Assembly (NCBI RefSeq): GCF_003860465.1
Contig: NZ_CP034186.1
Span: 124,001 to 188,000 of the forward strand
DNA: 64,000 nucleotides
Source of the DNA: Deinococcus psychrotolerans
GTDB taxonomy: Bacteria; Deinococcota; Deinococci; Deinococcales; Deinococcaceae
Direction: 5' to 3'
The translations under genes were made by a program, and so were the position numbers. Numbering within the stretch: position 1 is the first letter of the stretch; each line of letters opens with the position of its first letter. Below the pieces are notes generated by a model that ran no database searches, was not told the DNA's origin, and saw only the letters and a list, made by a program, of their open reading frames with translations. Of the stretch, positions 26,068 through 34,614 are shown piece after piece.

Positions 26068-28335
26068 TTATTGACCCAGCGTCACACGCGGCCACAGGTA
26101 AGGCAGCGCCTGCTTGCCACCCCACGAGAACGCCGCCCAGGCCAGTCCACTCTGACTGATGTTCGCGCCCACGCGGGCGTCGGCCTGATCGCCGTCGTAC
26201 ATCACCAGATTGAGGCCGATGGTGTCGCCGGGCTTGGGCACCTTGGGCATGGCGGCCCAGGGCAAGCGGAATTCGATGTCATAGCCGCCGTCCACCTTCT
26301 TGGAGGCCACCTGCATGCCGGGAGCCGTCTCTTCCATCACGCCCTGGTTGGCGTCGGCGTCACGGAAGCCGCGTGCACCGAATCCGGCGGTGGTGCAGGG
26401 AAATGCGGCGGCCTGCATGGTGGTGGACGTGTCTTTGCTGGAGCCGCTGGGATCGACCGTCACGCCGATGGCGTCCGAGCGGAGCTGGGCTTTGATGTCG
26501 TCGGGGGCAATGTTGCAGGACACCACATCGTCCTTGACGTTCATACCCACGTACAGGTAGGTGTCATCGTAGCCGAGCTTGAATTTGCCGCTGGCGTCGG
26601 CGGCGTTGTCGGGCTTGGCCTTCCACCACAAATCATCCGGGCCGATCTGTCCGTCTGCTCCAGCCTGCATATCGCTCAAATCGCCGTCGATGACGGGCGC
26701 TTTGCTCAGGCGCGGAATGGTCAGGGTGGGCAGCACGTAAGCGTTGGCGGTGTCGGCAAACGAGCCGGTGTCTAAGCTGACAGGAAGCAGGGCACTTTGG
26801 CGTCCGGCAGGCAAAGCGGCGGACGTGGCTTCCATCTGAAGGGCCAGCGTCTTGCTCTGTCCGGCGGCCAACTGATAGCTGGTGTCTCCCGACAGCGTGA
26901 TTCCAGCAGGCAGTTTGAGGTCTAGTTTGCCGCTCACGGCGGCGTTGCTGCGGTTGGTGACGGTGACGCCCACCGGGGATTTTTGGCCCAGCGCCAGCGC
27001 CAAGCGGGTCGGCAGCGAGCCGATCACCCAGTCGGTGCCGGTCTGACGCGCAAAGTCCTGATAGGCCGCCACGTCGAAGGTGGGCGCGAAGGTGGCGACG
27101 ACAGCAGGCAGCGGACGCACGAAATTGCCCGCACGACCTGTGATGGCCTGACCGTCCTGCGCGGCGCTGTAGCTGCCGGTCAAGGTGCTGCGCTCGGCGG
27201 CGGCGGCTGACGGGGCCGTGACTTGAAAGGTGGCGCTGGCCGTCTCGCCGGGCTGGAGGTCTTTGGCTGCCGGGGCCGCCGAAACCGTCCAGCCCACCGG
27301 GGCGCTCAGGGCCAGCATCACGCTGGTCATGGCCTTGCCAGTCGTGTTGGTCAGTTTGACGGTTACCGGAGCGGCTTGCCCCGCACCGATATCGTAGGTG
27401 GCGGGCTGCACTTCCAGCCGCACGCCGGCGGGCGAGGAGCCGCTGGGGGTGAGCGCTCCGGTCAGCAGAGAGGTTTCCTGAGCAGGCGTGGCGACGCGTG
27501 AGGCCACCAGCATGAACGTTTCGGGGCCAGCCGTCTTGGCGGGCAGCGTGGAAAAAGTGTCCCAACCCTGCGTGCGGTAGTTGTACTGGGCGATGTTCTT
27601 GAGATCGGCGTAACGGATACGGGCGGTGCGCGAAACGTCGTCGGTCGGAATAGAGACGGTCGTATCGGCGGCGCTGTTGGGGTAGTAGTAGAGCTTGAGG
27701 GGCGTGAAGGGTTGCAGGCCCTCTTTGAGCTGCTCGGGGCAAGTCGCCGGATCGCCCGCCGTGGCGTAGGCCAGCGTGGCGGCACGGGCGGCCATCTGGT
27801 GCTGACCGTGGGTGCCGGGGCCGGGCCACATGGTCACGATGACTTCAGGACGGCGCAGCCGCACCAGCCGCACCACGTCGCACACAAAAGCCGGGCCGCC
27901 CCATTTGGCAAGCGTTTCTTCAGCCGACAGCGTGAAGTAAAAGTCGCGCAGGCCCAGAAAGTGTGGGCTGTTGACGCCCAGCATCGCCAGCGAGCGGCGC
28001 TCCTCTTCCTCGCGGATCAGGCCCAGGGCGCGGCCCGTTTCGCGGCCTGTGGCGTTGCCGCCGCCCTCACCGCCGGTCAGGGTCACCACCGTGCCCTTGT
28101 AGCCGCCGTCGAGCAGGTAGCGGGCCAGAATGCCGCCCACGCCGCCGTCGTCGTCAGGGTGAGCGCCGATGAACATCAGGTCTACGTCCATCAGATCCGT
28201 TCCGCTGACCGTGCCGCCGTAGGAACCGGGGCCGCTGTACATGGGACTGGGCGCGGCGGGCGTAGCGGCAGTCTGTGCGCCGGCGGCGCAAGCGAAGAGC
28301 GAAAGCATCAAAGCGGGCCAACAACGTTTTTTCAT
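26068..28335 (-). CDS. Secreted PIG-L deacetylase with NEW3-like and CBM9-like domains
   Basis: A 755-residue protein with a Sec signal peptide (ending near CAAGAQ). Residues of about 45-290 form a LmbE/PIG-L zinc deacetylase domain: IGAHPDDDGG (about 55-64) and HGQHQMAA give the metal ligands. This family removes N-acetyl groups from sugars. Next come Ig-like segments of the NEW3 alpha-galactosidase type (APVTVKLTNTTGKAMTSVM and PVGVTVTNRSNAAV). The last 190 residues look like a CBM9/DOMON sugar-binding module (PVIDGDLSDM ... DTYLYVGMNVKDDV ... GGYDIEFRLPWAAM). It probably acts on acetylated glycans outside the inner membrane. It starts after AAGGAG and is alone. Confidence 0.85.
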   Translation of the reverse strand: MKKRCWPALMLSLFACAAGAQTAATPAAPSPMYSGPGSYGGTVSGTDLMDVDLMFIGAHPDDDGGVGGILARYLLDGGYKGTVVTLTGGEGGGNATGRETGRALGLIREEEERRSLAMLGVNSPHFLGLRDFYFTLSAEETLAKWGGPAFVCDVVRLVRLRRPEVIVTMWPGPGTHGQHQMAARAATLAYATAGDPATCPEQLKEGLQPFTPLKLYYYPNSAADTTVSIPTDDVSRTARIRYADLKNIAQYNYRTQGWDTFSTLPAKTAGPETFMLVASRVATPAQETSLLTGALTPSGSSPAGVRLEVQPATYDIGAGQAAPVTVKLTNTTGKAMTSVMLALSAPVGWTVSAAPAAKDLQPGETASATFQVTAPSAAAAERSTLTGSYSAAQDGQAITGRAGNFVRPLPAVVATFAPTFDVAAYQDFARQTGTDWVIGSLPTRLALALGQKSPVGVTVTNRSNAAVSGKLDLKLPAGITLSGDTSYQLAAGQSKTLALQMEATSAALPAGRQSALLPVSLDTGSFADTANAYVLPTLTIPRLSKAPVIDGDLSDMQAGADGQIGPDDLWWKAKPDNAADASGKFKLGYDDTYLYVGMNVKDDVVSCNIAPDDIKAQLRSDAIGVTVDPSGSSKDTSTTMQAAAFPCTTAGFGARGFRDADANQGVMEETAPGMQVASKKVDGGYDIEFRLPWAAMPKVPKPGDTIGLNLVMYDGDQADARVGANISQSGLAWAAFSWGGKQALPYLWPRVTLGQ

Positions 28336-28867
28336 AACGGATCTCCTTGGAGGTGGCGGGCGTGATCGCGCCCCGAACGTATTCAGATCGGCCAGATTTG
28401 AAATGCCCGACTGAGGATTGACCCGCGAGACCAGCAGCGCGTTCGGGGCGCTGTAATAAACGACAAAGAGTTGTCGGCGCGGGTCTGGATCATCAGCCCG
28501 TGACCCTGAACTTCAGGGTTTTGACTTTCACCACTGCTCAACTCCAGCTCGGAAACACTCGAGATTAGGCCGCTAGGCGCTCTGGCGAAAGCGCGAAGGT
28601 GAGCGTCAGAAAAAAGCAGCGGGCCTTCGAGCGGGCGGCTGGGCAAACGGCCTGATTCAGCGTTGATTCCCAGTCAAAAGGCAGCATGTGGTTGAGTCCA
28701 GATCAGTTTAGCCGGATGACCTGCAAGTGAGCAAATGGGCCTCCCCTCAACCAATTCTAAATAAAAGCGGACGTGAAGCGGAATCGGGCACTTCAGGACT
28801 GCCAGAGGAATAAGCTCAATCACGTGAACTCTACTCTCCAGTACAGACCCGAATCCGGCGGTTCCGC
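28336..28867. other. Gap between divergent genes
   Basis: This 532-base stretch lies between the divergent PIG-L and MetX-like genes, so it must hold both promoters. An open frame on the minus strand (28383-28646, 87 codons) has no homology that I recognise and no good start context; I do not call it a gene. An AT-rich run (AATTCTAAATAAAAG, near 28757) could belong to a promoter of the rightward gene. No strong hairpin is seen. Confidence 0.3.
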
Positions 28868-29884
28868 ATGACCTCCTGGCCTATTCAAGAAGGCGTCTTC
28901 TCACTGGGTGATCTGGAGGTCGAGCGCGGCGGCGTGATTCGTGACGCCCAACTCACTTGGCAGACCCACGGCACCCTCAACGCGGCCAAAGACAACTTGA
29001 TCGTCTATCCGTGCAGCTACACCGCCACCCACAGCAGCCAGAACTGGCTGATCGGCCCGGACGGGATTCTCGACCCAGAGCAGTATTTCATCGTCATCCC
29101 CGACATGTTCTCCAACGGCTTGTCGTCGGGCGCGGCCAATACGCCGGACTACCCCGAACTGGTCACGGTGCGCGACAACGTGCTGGCCCAGATGCGGCTG
29201 CTGCGCGAGGTGTTCGGCACCGAACAGGTGGCCGCCGTCTACGGCTTTTCGATGGGCGCGATGCAGGCCTACCACTGGGCCGCGATTTTCCCTGAACTGG
29301 TGCAGCGGGCTATCGTCGTCTGCGGCAGTGCCCGCACGGCCATTCACAACAAGGTCTTTTTGTCTGGCCTGCTGCGAACCCTAGAGGCCGCACCGGAATA
29401 TCAGGGACGCGGCCAGTTCTCGGCCCCTCCACGAGCGGCACTAAAAGCCTTCGGGCATATTTACGCCGCTTGGGGGCTGAGTCAGGATTTCTACCGCGCC
29501 GAGCTGTTTTCTTCGGTGCTGGGCGCACCCGATTTGGAAACGTACCTGAAAACCGATTGGGAAACGGGCTTCGGGGCGTGTGAGGCGGCCAATCTCTATG
29601 CTCAGGCCATGACCTGGACACACGGAGACATCAGCGCCGACCCGCGCTACGGCGGTGATCTGGCGGCGGCGCTGTCGGCCATTGACGCCAAAGTGCTGCT
29701 GCTCCCCAGCGAAACAGATCTGTATTTCCGGGTGGCCGACAATGCTGCCGAGTTGCCGCACCTTAAGGCGGGCGAATTGCGTCCCATTCCCAGCATCTGG
29801 GGCCACCGAGCGGGTAGTCCGGCGGGCCTACCCGCTGAGCTGGCCTTTGTGAAATCGGCGGTTCGTGACTGGCTCTCCCGCTAG
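28868..29884 (+). CDS. MetX-like alpha/beta hydrolase (homoserine acyltransferase family)
   Basis: A 338-residue alpha/beta-fold protein related to homoserine O-acetyltransferase. Triad seen: Ser in GFSMGAMQA (about 127), Asp in SETDLYF (about 283), His in WGHRAGSP (about 311). The hallmarks TWQTHGTLNAAKDNLIVYP and SNGLSSGAANTPDYP fit the group often annotated as MetX-like hydrolase of unknown substrate. No methionine gene is near, so a role in methionine synthesis is not supported. The last stop codon, TAG at 29882-29884, is formed by the TA target and first base of the MITE-like element. Confidence 0.8.
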   Translation: MTSWPIQEGVFSLGDLEVERGGVIRDAQLTWQTHGTLNAAKDNLIVYPCSYTATHSSQNWLIGPDGILDPEQYFIVIPDMFSNGLSSGAANTPDYPELVTVRDNVLAQMRLLREVFGTEQVAAVYGFSMGAMQAYHWAAIFPELVQRAIVVCGSARTAIHNKVFLSGLLRTLEAAPEYQGRGQFSAPPRAALKAFGHIYAAWGLSQDFYRAELFSSVLGAPDLETYLKTDWETGFGACEAANLYAQAMTWTHGDISADPRYGGDLAAALSAIDAKVLLLPSETDLYFRVADNAAELPHLKAGELRPIPSIWGHRAGSPAGLPAELAFVKSAVRDWLSR

Positions 29885-29975
29885 AGCACCTTTAACTTGT
29901 AGGGCACTTGGGCAGACCGGCACCCACCGGGCCTGCCCGCCCAGTCAAAGCAGAGCTTGTTTTTGACGAATGCTC
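29884..29975. mobile_element. MITE-like element related to the IS630-type copies
   Basis: A 92-bp piece flanked by TA (29882-29883 and 29976-29977). Its ends, GAGCA inward from both sides, match the ends of the intact IS630 element. The right end (GAGCATTCGTCAAAAA, reverse complement) matches GAGCATTTGTCATAAT at 13 of 16 positions; the left end keeps only GAGCA and then departs. Inside lies a GC-rich hairpin (GGGCAG-CCGG with CCGG-CTGCCC, about 29910-29939). It has no gene. The flanking convergent genes both take their stop codons from its edges, and its hairpin could end transcription for both. Confidence 0.5.
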
Positions 29976-30805
29976 TAGGAACCGTGATTGAAGGTGGCGG
30001 TGCAGCCGCCGTCCACGGTGACCACCGAGCCAGTCATGAACGAGGCCGCTCCAGACGCCAAGAACACCACCACCCGCGCCACTTCTACGGCCTGTGCCTG
30101 ACGGCCCAGCGGTTGCCGGGCGGCGTTGGCTTCGCGCCGGGTCTGGGCTGCCGCTTGCCCTGCGGGGCCAAGCCGGGCACGCCCGCCGCCCATGTCGGTG
30201 TCGATGTAACCCGGACAAACGGCGTTGACACGCACCTGCTGAGGGCCGTAATCAACCGCCAGTTGCCGGGTCAGGTTGATCAGCCCACCTTTCGAGGCAC
30301 AGTAGGCGGCGGCGAGAGGTGCGCCGATCAGGCCGTAGGTCGAGGCGATGTTGACGATGGCTCCACGCGCAGCGATCAGGTGCGGCAGAGCGGCGCGGGC
30401 ACACAAAAAAGGCCCGCGCAGATTGACGGCGATCACCCGGTCCCAAGCGTCCACCTCAAGCTGATGGGCCAACTGAGCGCCGCCCGAGATTCCGGCATTG
30501 TTGACCAGCACGTCGAGCTGCCCAAAGTGATTCACGGTTTCCGCCACCAAGTGCTCCACAGCCTGCGCATCGGCCACGTCGCAGGGCACGAAAAAGGCTT
30601 CGCCGCCCGCGTCCACGATGGCCCGCGCCGTCTGCTCACCTTCCGGCTGAAGGTCGGACACGACCACCCTCGCGCCTGCCTGCGCCGCCGCGAGGGCAAT
30701 CGCCCGTCCGATGCCGCTGGCCGCGCCAGTGACGAGAACCACCCGCCCGGTCAGTTGGTCGGAAGCCGATGTGCCGGGTGCGTCCGTAGAAATTTGAGGC
30801 GACAT
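29975..30805 (-). CDS. SDR-family oxidoreductase
   Basis: A 276-residue classical short-chain dehydrogenase. Seen: TGAASGIG cofactor motif (about 23), NNAG (about 101), catalytic Ser in NIASTYG and YCASK (about 168), then NAVCPGYIDTDMG. An Asp in VVVSDLQPEG after the second strand suggests NAD(H) preference over NADP(H). The start is put at 30805 (MSPQISTD); the frame is open upstream to 30919 but that part looks non-coding. Substrate unknown. Its stop codon TAG comes from the edge of the MITE-like element. Confidence 0.85.
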   Translation of the reverse strand: MSPQISTDAPGTSASDQLTGRVVLVTGAASGIGRAIALAAAQAGARVVVSDLQPEGEQTARAIVDAGGEAFFVPCDVADAQAVEHLVAETVNHFGQLDVLVNNAGISGGAQLAHQLEVDAWDRVIAVNLRGPFLCARAALPHLIAARGAIVNIASTYGLIGAPLAAAYCASKGGLINLTRQLAVDYGPQQVRVNAVCPGYIDTDMGGGRARLGPAGQAAAQTRREANAARQPLGRQAQAVEVARVVVFLASGAASFMTGSVVTVDGGCTATFNHGS

Positions 30806-30881
30806 GCTGCACTGTAATTCATTTTGCGCTCCAACCCGCGTTACAGCTCCAACTACCCAAACGCTGGGCTCGAACGCCTTC

Positions 30882-30935
30882 AAAAAACGACAACGGGCCA
30901 GTAGATTTTTGTCTGTCAAAAATCACCAGCCCGTT
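30882..30935 (-). terminator. Intrinsic terminator, leftward
   Basis: AACGGGC (30892-30898) pairs with GCCCGTT (30929-30935), with an inner stem GATTTTTG (30904-30911) / CAAAAATC (30917-30924). On the minus strand a run of six T (30882-30887) follows soon after. It lies about 200 bases past the end of the binding-protein gene at 31132 and ahead of the SDR gene. Confidence 0.65.
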
Positions 30936-31131
30936 TCATTCAGGGCAATTTGGTTTTGTAGAGATGCAGACAAGGCTGGGGAAGAAGAGAACTCCATACC
31001 ACAGCCTTGGCGACCTCGGCAAGCCCTGTTTTCAGCGGGTCAGAGGAATCCGAACGCTGTGCGGTGAGGGCAAGCAGTTTGCTTCAAGCCTTTTTGACTG
31101 TGACGCCCCACTGCTCCTGACACGGTCAAAT

Positions 31132-32865
31132 TTATTTCTTGCTCAGCTCACGCAGGTACGTCCCAGTGAATGAAAAGCTGCGCATCGGGTTGTAATTGGT
31201 CGCCGAGACGCCCTGAAGGTCACTGCGGATAGGCCGGATATTCAAATCGGCGGGGAGCACCACGAACACACTTTGCTGGTAGGCCCGGTCAGCCACCTGC
31301 TTGTAAAGCTTATTGCGCTGCGCCGCGTCGGTGGTGGCGCGGGCTTGGTCGAGCCACTGATCGACTTGGGCGTCTTTCCAGTTGTTGGAGACGTAAAAAT
31401 AGCCTTTGCTGGAATAAAAAGTGTACATGAAGTTGTCGGGATCGGCGTAATCCGCGCCCCAGCCCATCGGCAACATGACTTCCTCGCCGTTTTGAAACTT
31501 GACCGACTGCTCCGACCAGGGCTCTACGCCAATGTTGATGCGGAACTTCGGATTGATGGCTTCCACGTTTTGTTTGAGCAGTTCCAGCGCCGTTTGACCC
31601 AGAGTATGGCCGGTGCGGTATTTGGCATTGATCACAAAACCGTTTTTCCAGACTTCACCGCCCCAAGCTTTTTGGAAGGAGGCTTTGGCGGCAACTGGGT
31701 CAAACGGGTAGGTTTTGGTCTGCGCCGAGTAACCGGGGAACGTGTCGGGCAGCAGCATGGTTCTGGGCGAACCTTTGCCGCTTTGCACGTCTTTGATAAA
31801 CCGGCTGTCATCAAACGAGAGCGCAAAAGCCCGCCTGACATCGGCGTCCGAGAAAAAATTCGCCGGAATACCTTTGCCGTCGAGCTTGCCGCTGCCCAGC
31901 GCCGCCGAGGGCTTGATGTTGTTGTTCATGAACAGGGCCTGTGCGGAGGTGGTAGGCAAGTTGTCGAGCACCACCACGCCGGGCCTACCTTTGAGCTGGG
32001 CTTCGACGTTGGCGCGGGTGCCCGCTTCGATCAAATCGGCGTCGCCGTTCAGGAAAGCCTGCTGACGCACGGCCAGCTCACCGACTTTTTGCATCACCAC
32101 GTTCTTGATGGCGGGCTTGGCTCCCCAGTATCCGGGGAAGGCCTGCAAAAACACGCCGCTGGCATCCGACTTGACCAAGCTGTAAGCGCCAGTGCCGCTG
32201 GGTTTCACGCTGAGCGGACTGCCGCTGAGGTCTTTGCCAACCCAGGCTTGCCAGGTCTTCTCGCTGCCGTCCCACTCGCCCTGCTTGATGGCCCACTGCT
32301 TATCGATCACGCCCATGCCGGAAAACGTCATTTTCGCCATGAAAGCGGGATCGACTTTGGCCAAGGTAAAGACGAGTTGATTTTGGGCATTGCACTTGAC
32401 GGCGGCGGCAATTTTGGCCCACGTGATGCTCTTGTTGTCCTGAGCATTTTTGGTGCTGCCCAGCAGCGCGTCGCTGATAAACCAGTTGGCCGATTCCGGC
32501 GCGTTGGTCACCAAATCGCGGCGGTAGGTGTACTCGGCGTCGGCGCAGCTCATGGCGTTGCCGCTCTGAAACTTGACGCCTGAGCGCAGACTGACCACCA
32601 GCGTCTTGCCCCCGTTGGTAAAGGTCGGCAAGCTGGAAGCCAGAAGCGGCGTCATCGCCGTCAAGCTGCCGCCCTTGTAAGTCCAGAGCGTTTCGTAAAT
32701 GTTCTCGACGATCTGAGAGCTGAAGGTGTCGTAGGTGGCGCTCGGATCGAGGGTGCTGATCCCAGCGGCCTGCTGGATCACCAGCGTGTCTTTGGGCGTG
32801 GCGGCCAGCGCAAAGGAAGGAAGAAGGGCCAAGGAAAGGGAAAGAGCCGCAGTCCGGTACACCAT
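31132..32865 (-). CDS. Orphan binding protein, SBP family 5
   Basis: A 577-residue periplasmic binding protein, longer than the others in the window. It has a Sec signal peptide (ending near PSFALA) and no lipobox. Hallmarks: [40 protein letters not shown], and a C-terminal tail [20 protein letters not shown]. The start is at 32865 because AGGAGG lies 7 bases upstream; an ATG at 32898 in the same frame has no such site. No permease gene accompanies it, so it must feed a transporter encoded elsewhere or one of the neighbouring permease pairs. Confidence 0.9.
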   Translation of the reverse strand: MVYRTAALSLSLALLPSFALAATPKDTLVIQQAAGISTLDPSATYDTFSSQIVENIYETLWTYKGGSLTAMTPLLASSLPTFTNGGKTLVVSLRSGVKFQSGNAMSCADAEYTYRRDLVTNAPESANWFISDALLGSTKNAQDNKSITWAKIAAAVKCNAQNQLVFTLAKVDPAFMAKMTFSGMGVIDKQWAIKQGEWDGSEKTWQAWVGKDLSGSPLSVKPSGTGAYSLVKSDASGVFLQAFPGYWGAKPAIKNVVMQKVGELAVRQQAFLNGDADLIEAGTRANVEAQLKGRPGVVVLDNLPTTSAQALFMNNNIKPSAALGSGKLDGKGIPANFFSDADVRRAFALSFDDSRFIKDVQSGKGSPRTMLLPDTFPGYSAQTKTYPFDPVAAKASFQKAWGGEVWKNGFVINAKYRTGHTLGQTALELLKQNVEAINPKFRINIGVEPWSEQSVKFQNGEEVMLPMGWGADYADPDNFMYTFYSSKGYFYVSNNWKDAQVDQWLDQARATTDAAQRNKLYKQVADRAYQQSVFVVLPADLNIRPIRSDLQGVSATNYNPMRSFSFTGTYLRELSKK

Positions 32866-33238
32866 AAAAGACCTCCTAAAAGCAGGTCTATTATCCATGA
32901 TTCGGCAGATTGCTGCGGCGTGGTGGTGTCGGCACCAAATTTACAGCGTCCTTCACAACCAATCTGAATACGTGTCAGACGGCGGTGGTGTGCGTTTCAA
33001 CACCACTGGTGTCGCCCCGTATGACACATCAAAAATGGCTCTCCAGTACTGATCCGAACACCCTCACTCCACAATTTCATCGTGACAGATGCGTTAGTGG
33101 TCATCTGTTGATTCAGTGGGGAGAGCCAATATCCGGCAGCTCAGCGCCCTTAGCGCACTCCCTTCCTACCAGAACCGACTTGCCCACCAACACCAACTCT
33201 GTGTTCTGGTTTCACTTCACCTGATCGCCAGCAAAATC
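32866..33238. promoter_or_regulatory. Upstream region with TGGTG-type palindromes
   Basis: Between the orphan binding protein and the M20 gene lie two palindromes: TGGTGTCGGCACCA (32924-32937) and ACACCACTGGTGT (33000-33012). Both contain the TGGTG/CACCA half-site and lie about 60 and 135 bases upstream of the binding-protein start, so they could bind one regulator. A third repeat, ACAGATG/CATCTGT (33085-33091, 33102-33108), lies nearer the M20 end. No gene is seen in the 373 bases. Confidence 0.4.
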
Positions 33239-34345
33239 TTATGAACTGGCGCGTTCGTTCAGCAGCAGTGCTGAGAGCGCCTCGCTGTACGCGTCTAGGT
33301 CTTCTAACAAGATGGCTTCTTGTGTGGTGTGGGCCAACCACTGATCTCCCGGCCCCCAGCCGACTGTCGGCCAGCCCTCACGGGCGGTGTAGCGGCCATC
33401 CGTGGCAAACTTCCACACGCCCGGCTCCGCGTGAAAGCGCTTGGCGTAGCGCCCCACCTTCTGGGCCAACGGATGCTCCGGCGAGGTGGCGAAACCGGGC
33501 GTATTCGCGGGCGTCCAAATTTCTTCCAGTTGGCCTTCGGCTGGCAGTCCGGCGAGCAGTTCCGCCAGGGTGGCGCGGTTCTCGGCGTCGCTCTCGTTGT
33601 AGCGCCAGCTCAGCATGACGTCGACGGTATTGGGCGTCAGGTTGTCACTGCCCGAGTCGGTAAAGATCTGTGTCGCGCTCAGCGACGAGGGGCCAGTCAC
33701 CGGATAATCGGCGAACTGCTTGGCCTGAACCCTTTTCAGAAACTCCGCCAGCGCAAAGATTGGATTTTCATCGTTGAGCGCGAGGCTGGCGTGGTGGGCG
33801 CGTCCGGTAAAACGCACCTTGAGCCGCGCCACACCCCGGTGGCCCAACATCAACTGGTTGTTTGACGGCTCCCCGACGATGACCGCGCCCATCTGTGCCG
33901 GCGGATGTGTGACAAAGTGCGCTGCTCCCAATCCACCCGTCTCCTCCTGCACCGGGGCGGTGATCCACACATCGTTCAGGGGCCGCTCGCCGCGCCCGAG
34001 AAGCTGCGCTAGCGCGTAGGTCTGAGCGGCGAGCGGCCCCTTGATATCGACCGCGCCCCGGCCGTGCACGCTGCCGTTTTCCAACACTGCTTCGTAGGGT
34101 GGATGCTGCCACTGCGCCGGGTCGCCCGCATGGACGTGATCCAAGTGGGTCAGCAGCAGCCAAGCCGGGCCGGGTTCCTGACCTTTGACCATCCCGACCG
34201 CGTTGCCGATGTCGTCGCGGTACGCTTGATCGAAGCCGAGGTGTTGCCACTCTGCTATCACACGGTCACACAGGGCCTGCTCTTGGCCAGACAGAGCTTC
34301 GATGCGAATAAGATCGCGTAAAAAATTGGCGGCAGTCATTTCCAT
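33239..34345 (-). CDS. M20-family metallopeptidase (ArgE/DapE/LysK-like)
   Basis: A 368-residue zinc amidohydrolase/peptidase of clan MH. Metal and catalytic motifs: LLTHLDHVHAG (His, Asp), GRGAVDIKGPLAA (bridging Asp), QEETGGLGA (Glu-Glu) and GEPSNNQLMLGHRG, with dimer-domain phrases such as ARLKVRFTGRAHHAS. This layout resembles the LysK branch, which cleaves N-acyl-ornithine or lysine. A general peptide deacylase or dipeptidase is equally possible. The start is put at the second of three clustered ATGs (34345) because AGGAG is 9 bases from it but only 3 from the first (34351). It lies 270 bases after the binding protein of the next operon and may belong to it. Confidence 0.8.
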   Translation of the reverse strand: MEMTAANFLRDLIRIEALSGQEQALCDRVIAEWQHLGFDQAYRDDIGNAVGMVKGQEPGPAWLLLTHLDHVHAGDPAQWQHPPYEAVLENGSVHGRGAVDIKGPLAAQTYALAQLLGRGERPLNDVWITAPVQEETGGLGAAHFVTHPPAQMGAVIVGEPSNNQLMLGHRGVARLKVRFTGRAHHASLALNDENPIFALAEFLKRVQAKQFADYPVTGPSSLSATQIFTDSGSDNLTPNTVDVMLSWRYNESDAENRATLAELLAGLPAEGQLEEIWTPANTPGFATSPEHPLAQKVGRYAKRFHAEPGVWKFATDGRYTAREGWPTVGWGPGDQWLAHTTQEAILLEDLDAYSEALSALLLNERASS

Positions 34346-34614
34346 TTCCATATTCTCCTCAGCTCTTTGTGCGGTTGGCGACTTGAGGGTGACTCATGAA
34401 GCTTGGGTTTGGGATACACCTGAACTGACACAGCGTCAGTGTGCATACCCCACCCCCAAATCTACTGTGCTCACGTTCACCCTCACCGTAGAAGGATGCT
34501 CGGCTACTCAGACAACCCCGGCTGAGTTGGAATTCTGGTCGAGAGTGCTGCAAGAGGAAAAAAGTCCTGCCCTCCAGCGGCCTCCCGTAAAGTCAGGGCA
34601 AGCCGTTCAAGCGA

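Noticed and set aside
28383..28646. An 87-codon minus-strand gene in the gap before the MetX-like gene
   Set aside because: No ribosome binding site, no family resemblance and a place in a divergent promoter region; not enough support.
28868..29884. Homoserine O-acetyltransferase (metX) of methionine synthesis
   Set aside because: Fold and triad fit the superfamily, but no methionine gene is near and the sequence fits the broader MetX-like hydrolase group; only the general call is made.
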